From the NCBI RefSeq assembly GCF_900142675.1, contig NZ_FRBS01000007.1, positions 178,840-242,839 on the forward strand: a DNA stretch of 64,000 nt. The letters run 5' to 3'. Below the pieces are notes generated by a model. That model was not told the DNA's origin, made no database searches, and worked only from the letters and a program-made list of their open reading frames with translations. A program made the translations under genes and the position numbers. Below are positions 34,625 to 43,359 of this stretch, in pieces. Source of the DNA: Shouchella rhizosphaerae. GTDB taxonomy: Bacteria > Bacillota > Bacilli > Bacillales > Bacillaceae_D. Numbering within the stretch: the first letter of the stretch is position 1; the number at the start of each line of letters is the position of its first letter.

Positions 34625-35086
34625 TTAACAGAAACTTTTTATTTGCCTATCGGTGATTCCTTTAACGACTTCCAGTTCACTAAGCAAAAATTCATAGGCA
34701 TTATCCAACAGTTCTTTTTCGCTTGTATTAAGTGTTTTTTCTTTCTTAATGCGCCTTAAATCGCGTACCACTTCAGCGCCTTCTTGCATTTCACCCATTT
34801 TTATTTTGTCCGCGTTTACTTTATACCTTTGTTTCCACGGCAGTAACGTATCTGATTCTCCGTGCTGAAATATGTGTATAATGTGGTTTATCGCAAGTAT
34901 ATCAGTAACTGGCCGTATTCTTGAACTCACAATTTTGCTTGTTGGGATCATAACTTTCATATTGTTGATTGACATTTTTATGATATAATACTGTTGTTTT
35001 TCCTCTAAAAGATCTATTTCTTCTATCGCCTCAATTACACCTGCTCCGTGCATCGGATAAACAATGTTATCGCCAATTTGAAACAT
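34625..35086 (-). CDS. CarD/YdeB-family transcription regulator
   Basis: 153 residues with the N-terminal CarD RNA-polymerase interaction domain (MFQIGDNIVYPMHGAGVIEA) and a helical C-terminal DNA-binding part. CarD-like proteins bind RNA polymerase beta and stabilise promoter opening. The ATG at 35086 follows GGAGGTGG and gives the standard N-terminus; the upstream frame start at 35146 adds an unrelated 20 residues. Corresponds in length to B. subtilis YdeB. Confidence 0.88.
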   Translation of the reverse strand: MFQIGDNIVYPMHGAGVIEAIEEIDLLEEKQQYYIIKMSINNMKVMIPTSKIVSSRIRPVTDILAINHIIHIFQHGESDTLLPWKQRYKVNADKIKMGEMQEGAEVVRDLRRIKKEKTLNTSEKELLDNAYEFLLSELEVVKGITDRQIKSFC

Positions 35087-35246
35087 ATAATCCACCTCCA
35101 TATACGGGACTGTCTTAAGGTTACCATACATTTGTTTATTTAACAAATTTTTAATTATAACACGATGATTTTTTTAATGTCAACAAACAGATTTTTTCGG
35201 ATATCAGTCTCAAGCAAAAGAAGACATTACCGCGTCGTCGGTCACG

Positions 35247-35589
35247 GTGAATGTAAAAAAACTTAAGTGAAAGTCAAACCTTTTATGAACGATTCTTAGG
35301 TGTTAAACCGGTAAAAGTATAAGACGATTATGTCAAATTTCTGACCCAAGAACCTAATTTAAATTTGACGTTAACACAAAGAAATAAAGTGGCAGGAAAT
35401 CATTTAGGTATACAGGTTGAGACCAAAGAAGATGTACTTAAACATAAAGAAAGGCTCGAACGTGAAGGTTTCTTTGCCCGTGAAGAATTGAATACTACTT
35501 GCTGCTATGCTGTCTAAGATAAATTTGGGGTAACGGATCCCGATCGAAACGGATGGGAATATTTCTACACAAAACAAGACAGTGAGTAG
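35247..35589 (+). pseudogene. arsI: broken ArsI/CadI-type glyoxalase-fold gene
   Basis: Translation of the main frame gives SESQTFYERFLGVKPVKV, then a stop, then DDYVKFLTQEPNLNLTL, VAGNHLGIQVETKEDVL, REGFFAREELNTTCCYAV, another stop, and DKFGVTDPDRNGWEYFYTK. This is the pattern of ArsI, the C-As lyase that detoxifies methylarsenite, including its Cys pair in TTCCYA. One frameshift near 35260 and two nonsense codons disable it. It precedes arsR and arsB, so it was once part of an arsenic operon. Confidence 0.85.
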
Positions 35590-35618
35590 AAAGGCAATAC
35601 TCCAATATCTTGAACGAT

Positions 35619-35651
35619 AAAAAAACGAGTGCTCAGGTGCTCGTTTTTTTA
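35619..35651. terminator. terminator between the arsI remnant and arsR
   Basis: AAAAAACGAG pairs with CTCGTTTTTT around a ten-base loop; symmetrical, so possibly bidirectional. Confidence 0.8.
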
Positions 35652-35740
35652 TGGAACACATAAATTATTGTCATATATATTAGCGTTTACTTATATAATG
35701 GCTGCATTTATAATGGTGTCTGGAAGGGGGAAGATCATGA

Positions 35741-36082
35741 ATGGTATTCAGTTTAAGTTCCGAAGAAATTGCGACATGCATGAAAGTGCTTAGTGACCCT
35801 ACTCGGTTGCTTATGTTGAAACTTGTTTCAAAGAAAAAATATTGCGTTTGTCAATTTGTCGATATGTTTAATGCGAGTCAACCTTCAATTAGTCAGCATT
35901 TAAAGAAACTTAAGGAAGCTGGCCTAGTAGTGGAAACGCGAAAAGGCCAATGGCGTTTTTATTCTTTGAACCAGTCCTCTCCGAAAGCTGAACTTATTCA
36001 AGTCGTCTTGAAGCAAATTTCAGATCAAGATGAACGTTACCGCAGTCTTATAGAGAAGGAAACACCTGTAGACTGTGGGTAA
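35741..36082 (+). CDS. arsR: ArsR family metalloregulator
   Basis: 113-residue winged-helix repressor. The metal-binding CVC of ArsR is present in KKKYCVCQFVDMF, and the DNA-reading helix is in SQPSISQHLKKLKEAGLV. It releases DNA when As(III) or Sb(III) binds. ATG after GGAAGGGGG. It is followed 15 bases later by arsB, so both are co-transcribed. Confidence 0.9.
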   Translation: MVFSLSSEEIATCMKVLSDPTRLLMLKLVSKKKYCVCQFVDMFNASQPSISQHLKKLKEAGLVVETRKGQWRFYSLNQSSPKAELIQVVLKQISDQDERYRSLIEKETPVDCG

Positions 36083-36097
36083 AGGGGGGATTAAGCG

Positions 36098-37396
36098 TTG
36101 TTATCGGTTCTTTTCGCTTCATTGATTTTTATTACGACGCTCGCGTTGGTTATTTGGCAGCCACGTAACTTGAATATTGGTTGGTCAGCGTGTGGGGGAG
36201 CTATTCTCGCTTTATTATTTGGCGTTGTTTCATTTGCCGATGTGGTGGAAGTGACGGGGATCGTGTGGAACGCCACGTTGACGTTTATTGCAATTATTAT
36301 TATTTCTTTAATCCTTGATGAGATTGGTTTCTTTGAATGGGCCGCCTTACATATGACCAAGGCAGCGAAGGGGAACGCCAAGCTGATGTTTGTATATGTG
36401 TGCATTCTTGGTTCCGTAGTTGCGGCGTTTTTTGCCAATGATGGCGCTGCCTTGATTTTAACGCCAATCGTTTTAGCGATGGTGCGTGCTTTACACTTTA
36501 ATGAAAACATGGTGTTCCCTTTTATCATGGCCAGTGGGTTTATTGCGGACTCAACGTCGCTGCCGCTCATTGTAAGTAACTTAGTGAACATTGTTTCGGC
36601 TGATTTTTTTGGGATTGGCTTCATTGAATATGCAACACGGATGATTGTTCCGAATGTCTTCTCTTTAATCGCTAGTATCCTTGTGCTGTATCTCTACTTC
36701 CGAACAAGCATCCCGAACAACTATGATTACGAGACGTTGCAACCACCTGCATCGGCAATTAAAGATAATAACATGTTCCGCTTGTCTTGGTGGGTGCTTG
36801 TTCTATTGTTAATGGGTTACTTAGTCAGTGAGTTTTTGCATATTCCCGTTTCTATGATTGCAGGACTGATTGCGTTGCTCTTTATAGTGATAGCTAGAAA
36901 AAGCCCTGCTGTTCAAACCCGATCTATATTGAAAGGCGCGCCATGGAACATAGTTTTTTTCTCGATTGGGATGTATGTTGTCGTGTTCGGTTTACAAAAT
37001 GTCGGTTTAACTGATTTGCTCGCTTTGGGACTTGAGAGAATCGCGGAACAAGGTGTCTTTGCTGCTATGATGGCGATGGGGTTTGTTGCCGCTGTTTTAA
37101 GTTCGATGATGAACAACATGCCAACAGTAATGATTAATGCGATTGCCATTGATACGACGAGCGCAACTGGATTAATGAAGGAAGCGATGGTTTACGCAAA
37201 TGTGATTGGTTCTGATTTAGGGCCAAAAATAACACCTATTGGTTCGCTTGCCACATTATTGTGGCTCCATGTGTTGACACAAAAAGGTGTAAGAATCTCA
37301 TGGGGCGCTTATTTTAAGACTGGTATAGTCATTACGCTGCCTGTGTTGTTTATAACGTTATTAAGTCTATACTTCTGGTTAAGGATCATCCATTAG
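36098..37396 (+). CDS. arsB: arsenite efflux transporter ArsB
   Basis: 432-residue, about 12-helix membrane protein of the ArsB/NhaD ion-transporter family that expels arsenite or antimonite with the proton gradient. Typical stretches are [18 protein letters not shown] and [17 protein letters not shown], and [19 protein letters not shown] near the end. Start is TTG after AAAGGGGGG. Position right behind arsR supports the assignment over NhaD-type antiporters. Confidence 0.9.
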   Translation: MLSVLFASLIFITTLALVIWQPRNLNIGWSACGGAILALLFGVVSFADVVEVTGIVWNATLTFIAIIIISLILDEIGFFEWAALHMTKAAKGNAKLMFVYVCILGSVVAAFFANDGAALILTPIVLAMVRALHFNENMVFPFIMASGFIADSTSLPLIVSNLVNIVSADFFGIGFIEYATRMIVPNVFSLIASILVLYLYFRTSIPNNYDYETLQPPASAIKDNNMFRLSWWVLVLLLMGYLVSEFLHIPVSMIAGLIALLFIVIARKSPAVQTRSILKGAPWNIVFFSIGMYVVVFGLQNVGLTDLLALGLERIAEQGVFAAMMAMGFVAAVLSSMMNNMPTVMINAIAIDTTSATGLMKEAMVYANVIGSDLGPKITPIGSLATLLWLHVLTQKGVRISWGAYFKTGIVITLPVLFITLLSLYFWLRIIH

Positions 37397-37409
37397 GAGT
37401 GGAAAGTAT

Positions 37410-37520
37410 ATGGAAAAGAAAACCATTAACTTTTATGTACAGGAAACAGCCAAATGCCCGTTAACGCCAGCACACCACAGAAGAGAAATGGATGGTTTTC
37501 AAGAGTCCGAGATGAGATAG
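37410..37520 (+). pseudogene. arsC: remnant of arsenate reductase
   Basis: A 36-codon frame 14 bases after arsB begins MEKKTINFYV, like the N-terminus of thioredoxin-type ArsC, then jumps to AKCPLTPAHHRRE, which belongs near residue 80 of ArsC, and a final shifted frame reads RDEIGTC. The catalytic N-terminal CxxxxxR loop has been lost by an internal deletion. So arsenate cannot be reduced by this locus. Confidence 0.8.
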
Positions 37521-37549
37521 GAACATGTAAATTCGTAGATGACATGGAG

Positions 37550-37583
37550 AAGGCGCACTTTCACTAGATATTGCGCCTTTTTT
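37550..37583 (+). terminator. terminator of the ars operon
   Basis: AAGGCGCA pairs with TGCGCCTT, followed by a T run. Confidence 0.85.
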
Positions 37584-37668
37584 CATATTAATTAATGTGG
37601 AAATGGTACTAAGCCAACAGTCTTTCACGCTGGCTTAACATCCATCTTCTAATGGATTGGTTTCTGGA

Positions 37669-37899
37669 CTAGCCTACATTTGCCTTCGGTTTTAACTGAT
37701 AGGCCAATACGAATACGAGCGCAGTTATAGCGCCGAGAACGCCATATCTAGCTATGTTAAAAAAAATCTCCATTCCAGTATAAGCAATGATCACGCCACC
37801 ATAATAATATTCCTGAAAAACTTTCGGGTCAAACAGGCTTATTGATACACCGGCAATAAAACCAACTAAACCAAAAATTATGAATGGTTTCAATTTCAT
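37669..37899 (-). CDS. small two-helix membrane protein of unknown function
   Basis: 76 residues with two hydrophobic helices (FIIFGLVGFIAGVSISLF and GVLGAITALVFVLAYQL) separated by an aromatic-rich loop, YYYGGVIIAYTGMEIFF. No family recognised. The ATG at 37899 has GAGGTG six bases before it and is preferred over the GTG at 37908. Confidence 0.6.
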   Translation of the reverse strand: MKLKPFIIFGLVGFIAGVSISLFDPKVFQEYYYGGVIIAYTGMEIFFNIARYGVLGAITALVFVLAYQLKPKANVG

Positions 37900-38099
37900 A
37901 GCGTTCACCTCGTCGGTTGATAAATCTTTTAAAACACGAATGATTTATTTATACCAATTAAAAGTTATTTTATTCAAGTAGACGATTGAGGATAAAAAAT
38001 ATAGAGGATAACTATATTCAAAATAAGACAAGTTCTTAAGTTGACGAACTACTAAGAATAAAGCGGCTTCTTGTTTAATATGATGGGAGGGATTAAAAA

Positions 38100-39284
38100 A
38101 TGAAACGGGGAGATAACGTGAAGCCGCTAAAAGGGAATCCAAATATTCCGCAGCCTATTCGAGCTGATGGCGCTGGAGGCGTTGATCGTGGTCCGCGGAA
38201 TTTGATGCGTGATCTTCAGAATCCTAATATACTTGTTCCACCGGAAACCGATCGTGGGTTGATTCCTAATTTGCGTTTTTCTTTTTCCGATGCCCATATG
38301 CAATTAAATCATGGCGGTTGGTCAAGAGAAATTACGCAAAGGGATTTGCCGATTGCGACAACACTTGCCGGAGTGAATATGAGTTTAACACCAGGAGGCG
38401 TACGTGAGCTTCATTGGCACAAGCAAGCAGAATGGTCTTATATGTTACTTGGCCATGCCCGGATTACGGCTGTTGACCAAAATGGCAGGAACTTTATAGC
38501 AGATGTCGGCCCAGGAGACTTATGGTATTTTCCCCCTGGGATTCCCCACTCGATTCAAGGTTTGGATGACGGTTGTGAATTTTTGCTTGTTTTTGATGAT
38601 GGGATGTTCTCTGATTTAAGTACATTGTCGTTGTCCGATTGGATGGCCCACACGCCGAAAGACGTTCTTTCGGCAAATTTTGGTGTACCTGAATCTGTAT
38701 TTGCAACCATTCCAACTGAACAAGTGTATATTTACCAGGATGAAGTTCCAGGACCGTTGCAGTCGCAACAAATAAACTCCCCTTATGGCGCTGTGCCACA
38801 AACGTTTAAGCATGAATTATTAAAACAGCCCCCATTGGTCACACCTGGAGGCAGTGTACGTATTGTCGATTCAAGGAATTTCCCTGTTTCCAAAACAATT
38901 GCTGCTGCTTTGGTTGAAGTTGAACCAGGAGCTATGAGGGAAATGCACTGGCACCCGAATAATGATGAATGGCAGTATTACTTAACTGGCCAGGCAAGAA
39001 TGACTGTGTTTACTGGGAATGGCGTAGCGCGTACATTTGATTATCGGGCTGGCGATGTTGGGTATGTTCCTTTTGCCACAGGGCACTATATTCAAAATAC
39101 AGGCAACGAATCAGTGTGGTTTCTTGAAATGTTCAAAAGTGATCGGTTTGAAGATGTATCTTTAAATCAATGGTTGGCTCTTACTCCAACGGAACTTGTC
39201 CAACATAATATACATGTCGATTCCAAGTTTACTAATAAGTTAAGGAAAGAAAAATGGCCTGTTGTGAAGTACCCTACAATATAA
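38100..39284 (+). CDS. oxdC: bicupin oxalate decarboxylase homologue with altered lid
   Basis: 394-residue bicupin. Manganese site 1 is in [14 protein letters not shown] with the fourth ligand in GIPHSIQG, and site 2 in [15 protein letters not shown] with TGHYIQN; both His-His-Glu-His sets are intact. OxdC turns oxalate into formate and CO2 using a lid whose sequence is SENST in B. subtilis, where the Glu is the proton donor. Here the lid reads SDLST, so Glu is replaced by Asp. Activity may be decarboxylase or oxidase. ATG follows GGGAGGG. Monocistronic with its own terminator. Confidence 0.88.
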   Translation: MKRGDNVKPLKGNPNIPQPIRADGAGGVDRGPRNLMRDLQNPNILVPPETDRGLIPNLRFSFSDAHMQLNHGGWSREITQRDLPIATTLAGVNMSLTPGGVRELHWHKQAEWSYMLLGHARITAVDQNGRNFIADVGPGDLWYFPPGIPHSIQGLDDGCEFLLVFDDGMFSDLSTLSLSDWMAHTPKDVLSANFGVPESVFATIPTEQVYIYQDEVPGPLQSQQINSPYGAVPQTFKHELLKQPPLVTPGGSVRIVDSRNFPVSKTIAAALVEVEPGAMREMHWHPNNDEWQYYLTGQARMTVFTGNGVARTFDYRAGDVGYVPFATGHYIQNTGNESVWFLEMFKSDRFEDVSLNQWLALTPTELVQHNIHVDSKFTNKLRKEKWPVVKYPTI

Positions 39285-39315
39285 ATGGTGTTTATAATAG
39301 TTTGAAAGTGAGGAG

Positions 39316-39348
39316 TACCAAGTCTTTTAGGCTTCGGTGCTTTTTTAT
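39316..39348 (+). terminator. terminator after the oxalate decarboxylase gene
   Basis: ACCAAGTCTTTTAGGCTTCGGT followed by GCTTTTTTA. It is a diverged relative of the hairpins at 25838 and 28889, with an imperfect stem. Confidence 0.65.
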
Positions 39349-39538
39349 TTTTAAAAAAGAGAGCTATTTTATTATCCTTTGGTATCTTTTTGTATACTAT
39401 AGAACGTTAATGTGCCTACTTCCTTTTATTATTCTAAGGGGTTATTATGACCTTAATCGTTAAACAATAACATTGGGACCCACTATACGCTCTGCCTGAT
39501 ATGAACCTTTGTTTGTAGAATCTATTAGGAGGTAAAAA

Positions 39539-40399
39539 ATGAATGTCTATCATAGAAAACCAAATACATTTGTGAATCACGTTCATTTAAAAGTTGAACA
39601 TTTAAGTCGTTCGCTTGAGTTTTACGAAGGCTTAATGGGATTTCAAGTATTAAATCAATCAGGAAAAAAAGCAGTATTGACAGCAAACGGAACCACTCCT
39701 TTGCTTACGATTGAACAACCTGACACTATTATTCCTAGGCAAGAGCGGACAACCGGTTTGTATCATTATGCTTTACTTTTTCCGACTCGCAAAGATTTAG
39801 GGAAATTGATCATTCATCTGTTGAATAAAAAGTATCCATTACAAGGTGCTACCTATCATGGAACCCATGACGCTTTATACTTTCAAGACCCTGATGGTCA
39901 TGGTATCGAAGTAGCTGTAGACACTGATCCATCGACGTGGAGAAATACAGCAGGAGAATTAGACTTTTCGAAGCAAGCTCCAATGGATGTCGAGGGCGTT
40001 ATTGCTGAAACAAACGGAGAACCATGGAATCGGATTCCAAATGAAACACTGATTGGTCATATTCATCTACATGTATCTGATTTAGAAAAAACGAAGGACT
40101 TTTACCATAAAGGTTTAGGGTTTGACATTACTATGGATATACCAAATCAAATGGCCTTTTTCTCTAGTGGTGGGTATCACCATCATATTGGAACCAATAT
40201 GTGGTTTGGAAAAAATGCCCCAAAACCTGTGTCCAATAGTGTGAGGATGCTTTTTTATACGGTTGTTATTCCAAGCGAGGAAAAAAGAAAATCAATCGTT
40301 GTAAAATTACAGGCTATGGGTTATCGAGTCATTGAAGAGAATGGGGAGTTTATCACCGAAGATCCCTCTGGAAACCAAATTCATTTGTATGTGAACTAA
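39539..40399 (+). CDS. catE: CatE-like extradiol dioxygenase (two VOC domains)
   Basis: 286 residues with two vicinal-oxygen-chelate modules: HVHLKVEHLSRSLEFYEGLM (about 15-35) and GHIHLHVSDLEKTKDFYHKG (about 175-195), with the second glutamate/histidine features in YFQDPDGHGIEVAVD and GGYHHHIGTNMWFG. It is close in length and pattern to B. subtilis CatE, catechol 2,3-dioxygenase, which cleaves catechols with Fe2+. Substrate unproven here. AGGAGG precedes the ATG. Confidence 0.82.
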   Translation: MNVYHRKPNTFVNHVHLKVEHLSRSLEFYEGLMGFQVLNQSGKKAVLTANGTTPLLTIEQPDTIIPRQERTTGLYHYALLFPTRKDLGKLIIHLLNKKYPLQGATYHGTHDALYFQDPDGHGIEVAVDTDPSTWRNTAGELDFSKQAPMDVEGVIAETNGEPWNRIPNETLIGHIHLHVSDLEKTKDFYHKGLGFDITMDIPNQMAFFSSGGYHHHIGTNMWFGKNAPKPVSNSVRMLFYTVVIPSEEKRKSIVVKLQAMGYRVIEENGEFITEDPSGNQIHLYVN

Positions 40400-40472
40400 T
40401 TGTTGTTGGGTAATCGATTTAATCAATATAAATTTGGTGTCGTACCAGCTATAAATTTCATGAGATTATTTG

Positions 40473-40512
40473 AAACCGACTATTTTGTGCTTACAAAGCC
40501 AGTCGGTTTTTT
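40473..40512 (+). terminator. terminator after the catE-like gene
   Basis: AAACCGACT pairs with AGTCGGTTT, followed by a T run. Confidence 0.85.
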
Positions 40513-40674
40513 TATGCTACCGAATATTAGATAAAGTAAACGGTTTTTGGATTTCTCTTTGCACAATTATAAGGATGACGTAAAATAGGACTTGTAAAGA
40601 AGCCTTCTGAATGCTAGCTAACCAAGATTCATTCCGGAAATTCGTGAAATATAGAGGAAGAATAAGGTGATTAA

Positions 40675-41340
40675 ATGAAAGAGTTTGTCGTTGAAAGACC
40701 TATTCCGTATTACGAACAATTTTATCATTCAATCAAGAAAATGATATTTACTGGACACTTTAAACCTGGTGACAGAATAGTTGAAACTCAACTAGCAAAA
40801 GAGTTTAATGTTAGTAAGAGTCCAATTAGAGAGGCTATTAGAATTCTAGAAAAAGAAGGTTTAGTGATTGTAGATGAAAAATCAAGGGTTATCGTATACA
40901 AACCAACCCAAAAAGATGTTGAAGAGGTTTATTTCTGTCGAATGGCACTTGAATCATTTGCAGTAAGTGAGGCTACTAAGATTGCATCAGATGAAGACAT
41001 TCATGAATTAGAGAAGCTATTAATAAGGACCGACCAAGCTATTTCTTCAAAAAAGGAAGAGGATCGCATCATTTCATTAAACGAATTGTTTCACAGTACC
41101 ATTATAGATTATACAAAGAACTTAAGACTAAAAAAGCAAATCAATGATTTAAAAGCGTTGATTTATTATTTTCGTATATTAAATTTCCAAGGGGATAATC
41201 GCGCGAACGTTATCCTTGAGCAACATTACCGGATTTTTGAATTTATAAAAAAGCGAGATCCGGAAAAAGCTGCTAAAGCGATGATTTCACACCTTGAGTT
41301 AGATTTAGCCCATCTCATAAAAGTACTTCCCAATAGATGA
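40675..41340 (+). CDS. GntR family regulator, FCD subfamily
   Basis: 221 residues: N-terminal winged helix with ETQLAKEFNVSKSPIREAIR (about residues 39-58) and a C-terminal all-helical FCD ligand domain with metal-binding His residues in LNELFHSTII and ISHLELDL. It precedes the tartrate/malate-type dehydrogenase with an intervening terminator, and that gene's promoter has an inverted repeat that is a likely binding site. So it probably controls use of a hydroxy-acid. Confidence 0.85.
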   Translation: MKEFVVERPIPYYEQFYHSIKKMIFTGHFKPGDRIVETQLAKEFNVSKSPIREAIRILEKEGLVIVDEKSRVIVYKPTQKDVEEVYFCRMALESFAVSEATKIASDEDIHELEKLLIRTDQAISSKKEEDRIISLNELFHSTIIDYTKNLRLKKQINDLKALIYYFRILNFQGDNRANVILEQHYRIFEFIKKRDPEKAAKAMISHLELDLAHLIKVLPNR

Positions 41341-41351
41341 TGAGTTAATAT

Positions 41352-41394
41352 AAATCAGCAGAGTGATAGGAGATCATTACTGCTGATTTTTATT
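41352..41394 (+). terminator. terminator of the GntR gene
   Basis: AAATCAGCAG pairs with CTGCTGATTT followed by TTATTT. Confidence 0.82.
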
Positions 41395-41471
41395 TAGAAG
41401 ATATAAACCCCCTCATTCTGTACATATCCCTACAAATTTTTAAATTGATATATAAAACACTAAGTCGGGTA

Positions 41472-41534
41472 TTGTTTTTCAGATTCTCTAATAGTATAAT
41501 CCAGAAAAGAACGACGGTCGTTAGTCGACTGTCG
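41472..41534 (+). promoter_or_regulatory. promoter and inverted-repeat operator of the dehydrogenase
   Basis: TTGTTT (41472-41477), a 17-base spacer and TATAAT (41495-41500). Right after the expected start is CGACGGTCG (41512-41520) and CGACTGTCG (41526-41534), an inverted repeat with one mismatch, suited to a dimeric GntR protein. Confidence 0.6.
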
Positions 41535-41560
41535 CTTTTAGGAGAATAGGAGGATGTCCA

Positions 41561-42616
41561 ATGAAGATAGTAAACATTGCAAGTATTCCTGGCGATGGAG
41601 TTGGAAGAGAGGTTGTCCCTGAAGCAGAACGTGTTTTGAAAGCGATTGCAGAATTGCATGGAGGATTGACATTCGAATTTACATCGTTCCCTTGGAGTTG
41701 CGAATACTACTTAGAAAATGGAAGTATGATGCCTGAAGATGGATTGGAGCAAATAAAGGAGTTTGATTCGATTTTCTTAGGAGCTGTGGGAAATCAACGT
41801 TTAGTTCCTGATCATATATCTTTATGGGGGCTTTTAATTAAAATACGCAGAGAATTTGAACAAGTTATTAACGTAAGACCAGCGAAATTAATTAAAGGTA
41901 TTAACTCCCCGTTATCCAACCCGAAAGATTTTGATTTGCTTGTTGTTAGGGAGAATAGTGAAGGGGAGTATAGTTCGATTGGTGGCAGAATTTATAATGA
42001 AGATGAAGAGCTTGCGATTCAAAACGCTGTATTTTCAAGACGGGGAACTGAAAGAGCAATGCGTTACGCCTTTGAATTAGCAAAAACGAGACGTGGACAT
42101 GTGACGAGTGCTACAAAATCAAACGGTATCGTGTATTCCATGCCTTTTTGGGATGATGTGTTTAAAGAGATTAGTAAAGATTATCCGTCAGTTGAAGTTG
42201 ATTCGCAACACATCGATGCACTAGCAGCATTTTTTGTTACCCAACCTGAACGTTTTGATGTTATTGTTGCTTCAAACTTATTTGGTGATATTTTAACCGA
42301 TATTGGTGCTGCGATTATGGGGAGTATTGGCATTGCCCCTGCAGCTAATATTAACATCAATGGTAAATATCCATCTATGTTTGAACCAGTTCATGGATCA
42401 GCACCTGATATTATAGGGAAGGGAATCGCTAATCCTATTGGTCAGATCTGGACTGCTAAGATGATGTTAGATCATCATGGGGAAACTGAATTAGGAGATC
42501 ATCTTCTTGATTCTATAGAAGAAGTAACTAGCAGAGGTATTCGAACTCCAGATATTGGTGGAACTAGTTCCACTACTGAAGTGACATCGGAGATCATCAA
42601 AACTCTTTTACGCTAA
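41561..42616 (+). CDS. tartrate / D-malate dehydrogenase family protein
   Basis: 351-residue decarboxylating dehydrogenase of the isocitrate/isopropylmalate family, TtuC/DmlA/YcsA branch. NAD-dependent features are IPGDGVGREVVPEAERVL at the start, REFEQVINVRPAKL with the substrate arginines, ENSEGEYSSIGGR and NLFGDILTDIGAAIMGSIG with metal-binding Asp. The branch acts on D-malate, tartrate or similar 2-hydroxy acids. ATG after AGGAGG. Probable target of the GntR protein upstream. Confidence 0.88.
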   Translation: MKIVNIASIPGDGVGREVVPEAERVLKAIAELHGGLTFEFTSFPWSCEYYLENGSMMPEDGLEQIKEFDSIFLGAVGNQRLVPDHISLWGLLIKIRREFEQVINVRPAKLIKGINSPLSNPKDFDLLVVRENSEGEYSSIGGRIYNEDEELAIQNAVFSRRGTERAMRYAFELAKTRRGHVTSATKSNGIVYSMPFWDDVFKEISKDYPSVEVDSQHIDALAAFFVTQPERFDVIVASNLFGDILTDIGAAIMGSIGIAPAANININGKYPSMFEPVHGSAPDIIGKGIANPIGQIWTAKMMLDHHGETELGDHLLDSIEEVTSRGIRTPDIGGTSSTTEVTSEIIKTLLR

Positions 42617-42761
42617 CGGTTATAACAGAGAGGTTACTAACAGAACCTTTCGTAATAGGTTATAAAAAATCTAAAAACACCTCTTCAGTTGTATCGGACT
42701 ATCGCCTGGGGAGGTGTTATCTGCCTAATAGGCTTAATCCAATGATGATCGATGGAATTAA

Positions 42762-43115
42762 TTAACACTTGCAAACCATTAACCTATTTCCGTCTAAGTC
42801 TTCAAAATTAAAGTAATGGTTGTTTTCTATTCCTGTAAGAAGTTTCACGCCTTTACTCTGCATATATTGATAAGCTTCTTCAATATTAGTGGTATTGAAG
42901 TGAAAAGCTGGTGTTTGAAACGTTTTTTCTGGCGAATATATTTTGCTATCTAGTACAATCCCCGTTCCTTCTAGTTGAATGACATAAAGGTGACCAAACA
43001 GAATCTCCCCATCTCCATTAAATCCAAAAATATCACAGTACCAATCTTTAGCTTTTTCTATGTCACTGACAGGAATGAATACAGTGCCAATTTGTTTTAA
43101 TATTGGATTGCCCAT
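42762..43115 (-). CDS. VOC (glyoxalase-fold) protein
   Basis: 117-residue single-module VOC protein with IGTVFIPVSDIEKAKDWYCD at the start and HYFNFEDLDGNRLMVCKC at the end. Function cannot be assigned; relatives include metal-dependent isomerases and antibiotic-binding proteins. The ATG has GGAGGGGGTGG before it. Confidence 0.78.
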   Translation of the reverse strand: MGNPILKQIGTVFIPVSDIEKAKDWYCDIFGFNGDGEILFGHLYVIQLEGTGIVLDSKIYSPEKTFQTPAFHFNTTNIEEAYQYMQSKGVKLLTGIENNHYFNFEDLDGNRLMVCKC

Positions 43116-43359
43116 GAGCCCACCCCCTCCTAAAATTATTTCCCAACGCCCATCAGAGTTAACTCTCTTTCAACTCCTTTAAACCTTGATAGGTAGCTAT
43201 TCTGCGTTTAACTTAAAACTCCTGCTTATTGTGTCGCCCTGAGTGGATGTGGAAGACAGAACAAATCGTTCGGTTGTTTTAGAATTATTCATTCGGAAAA
43301 TATTGAACGGTGTTCTTTCTTAGTGTACTCTGTATATAAACAAATGTAGGAGGGTGCCA

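Noticed and set aside
36091..36624. 177-codon frame on the minus strand opposite arsB
   Set aside because: It is antisense to a well-supported membrane protein gene, whose codon bias creates the open frame.
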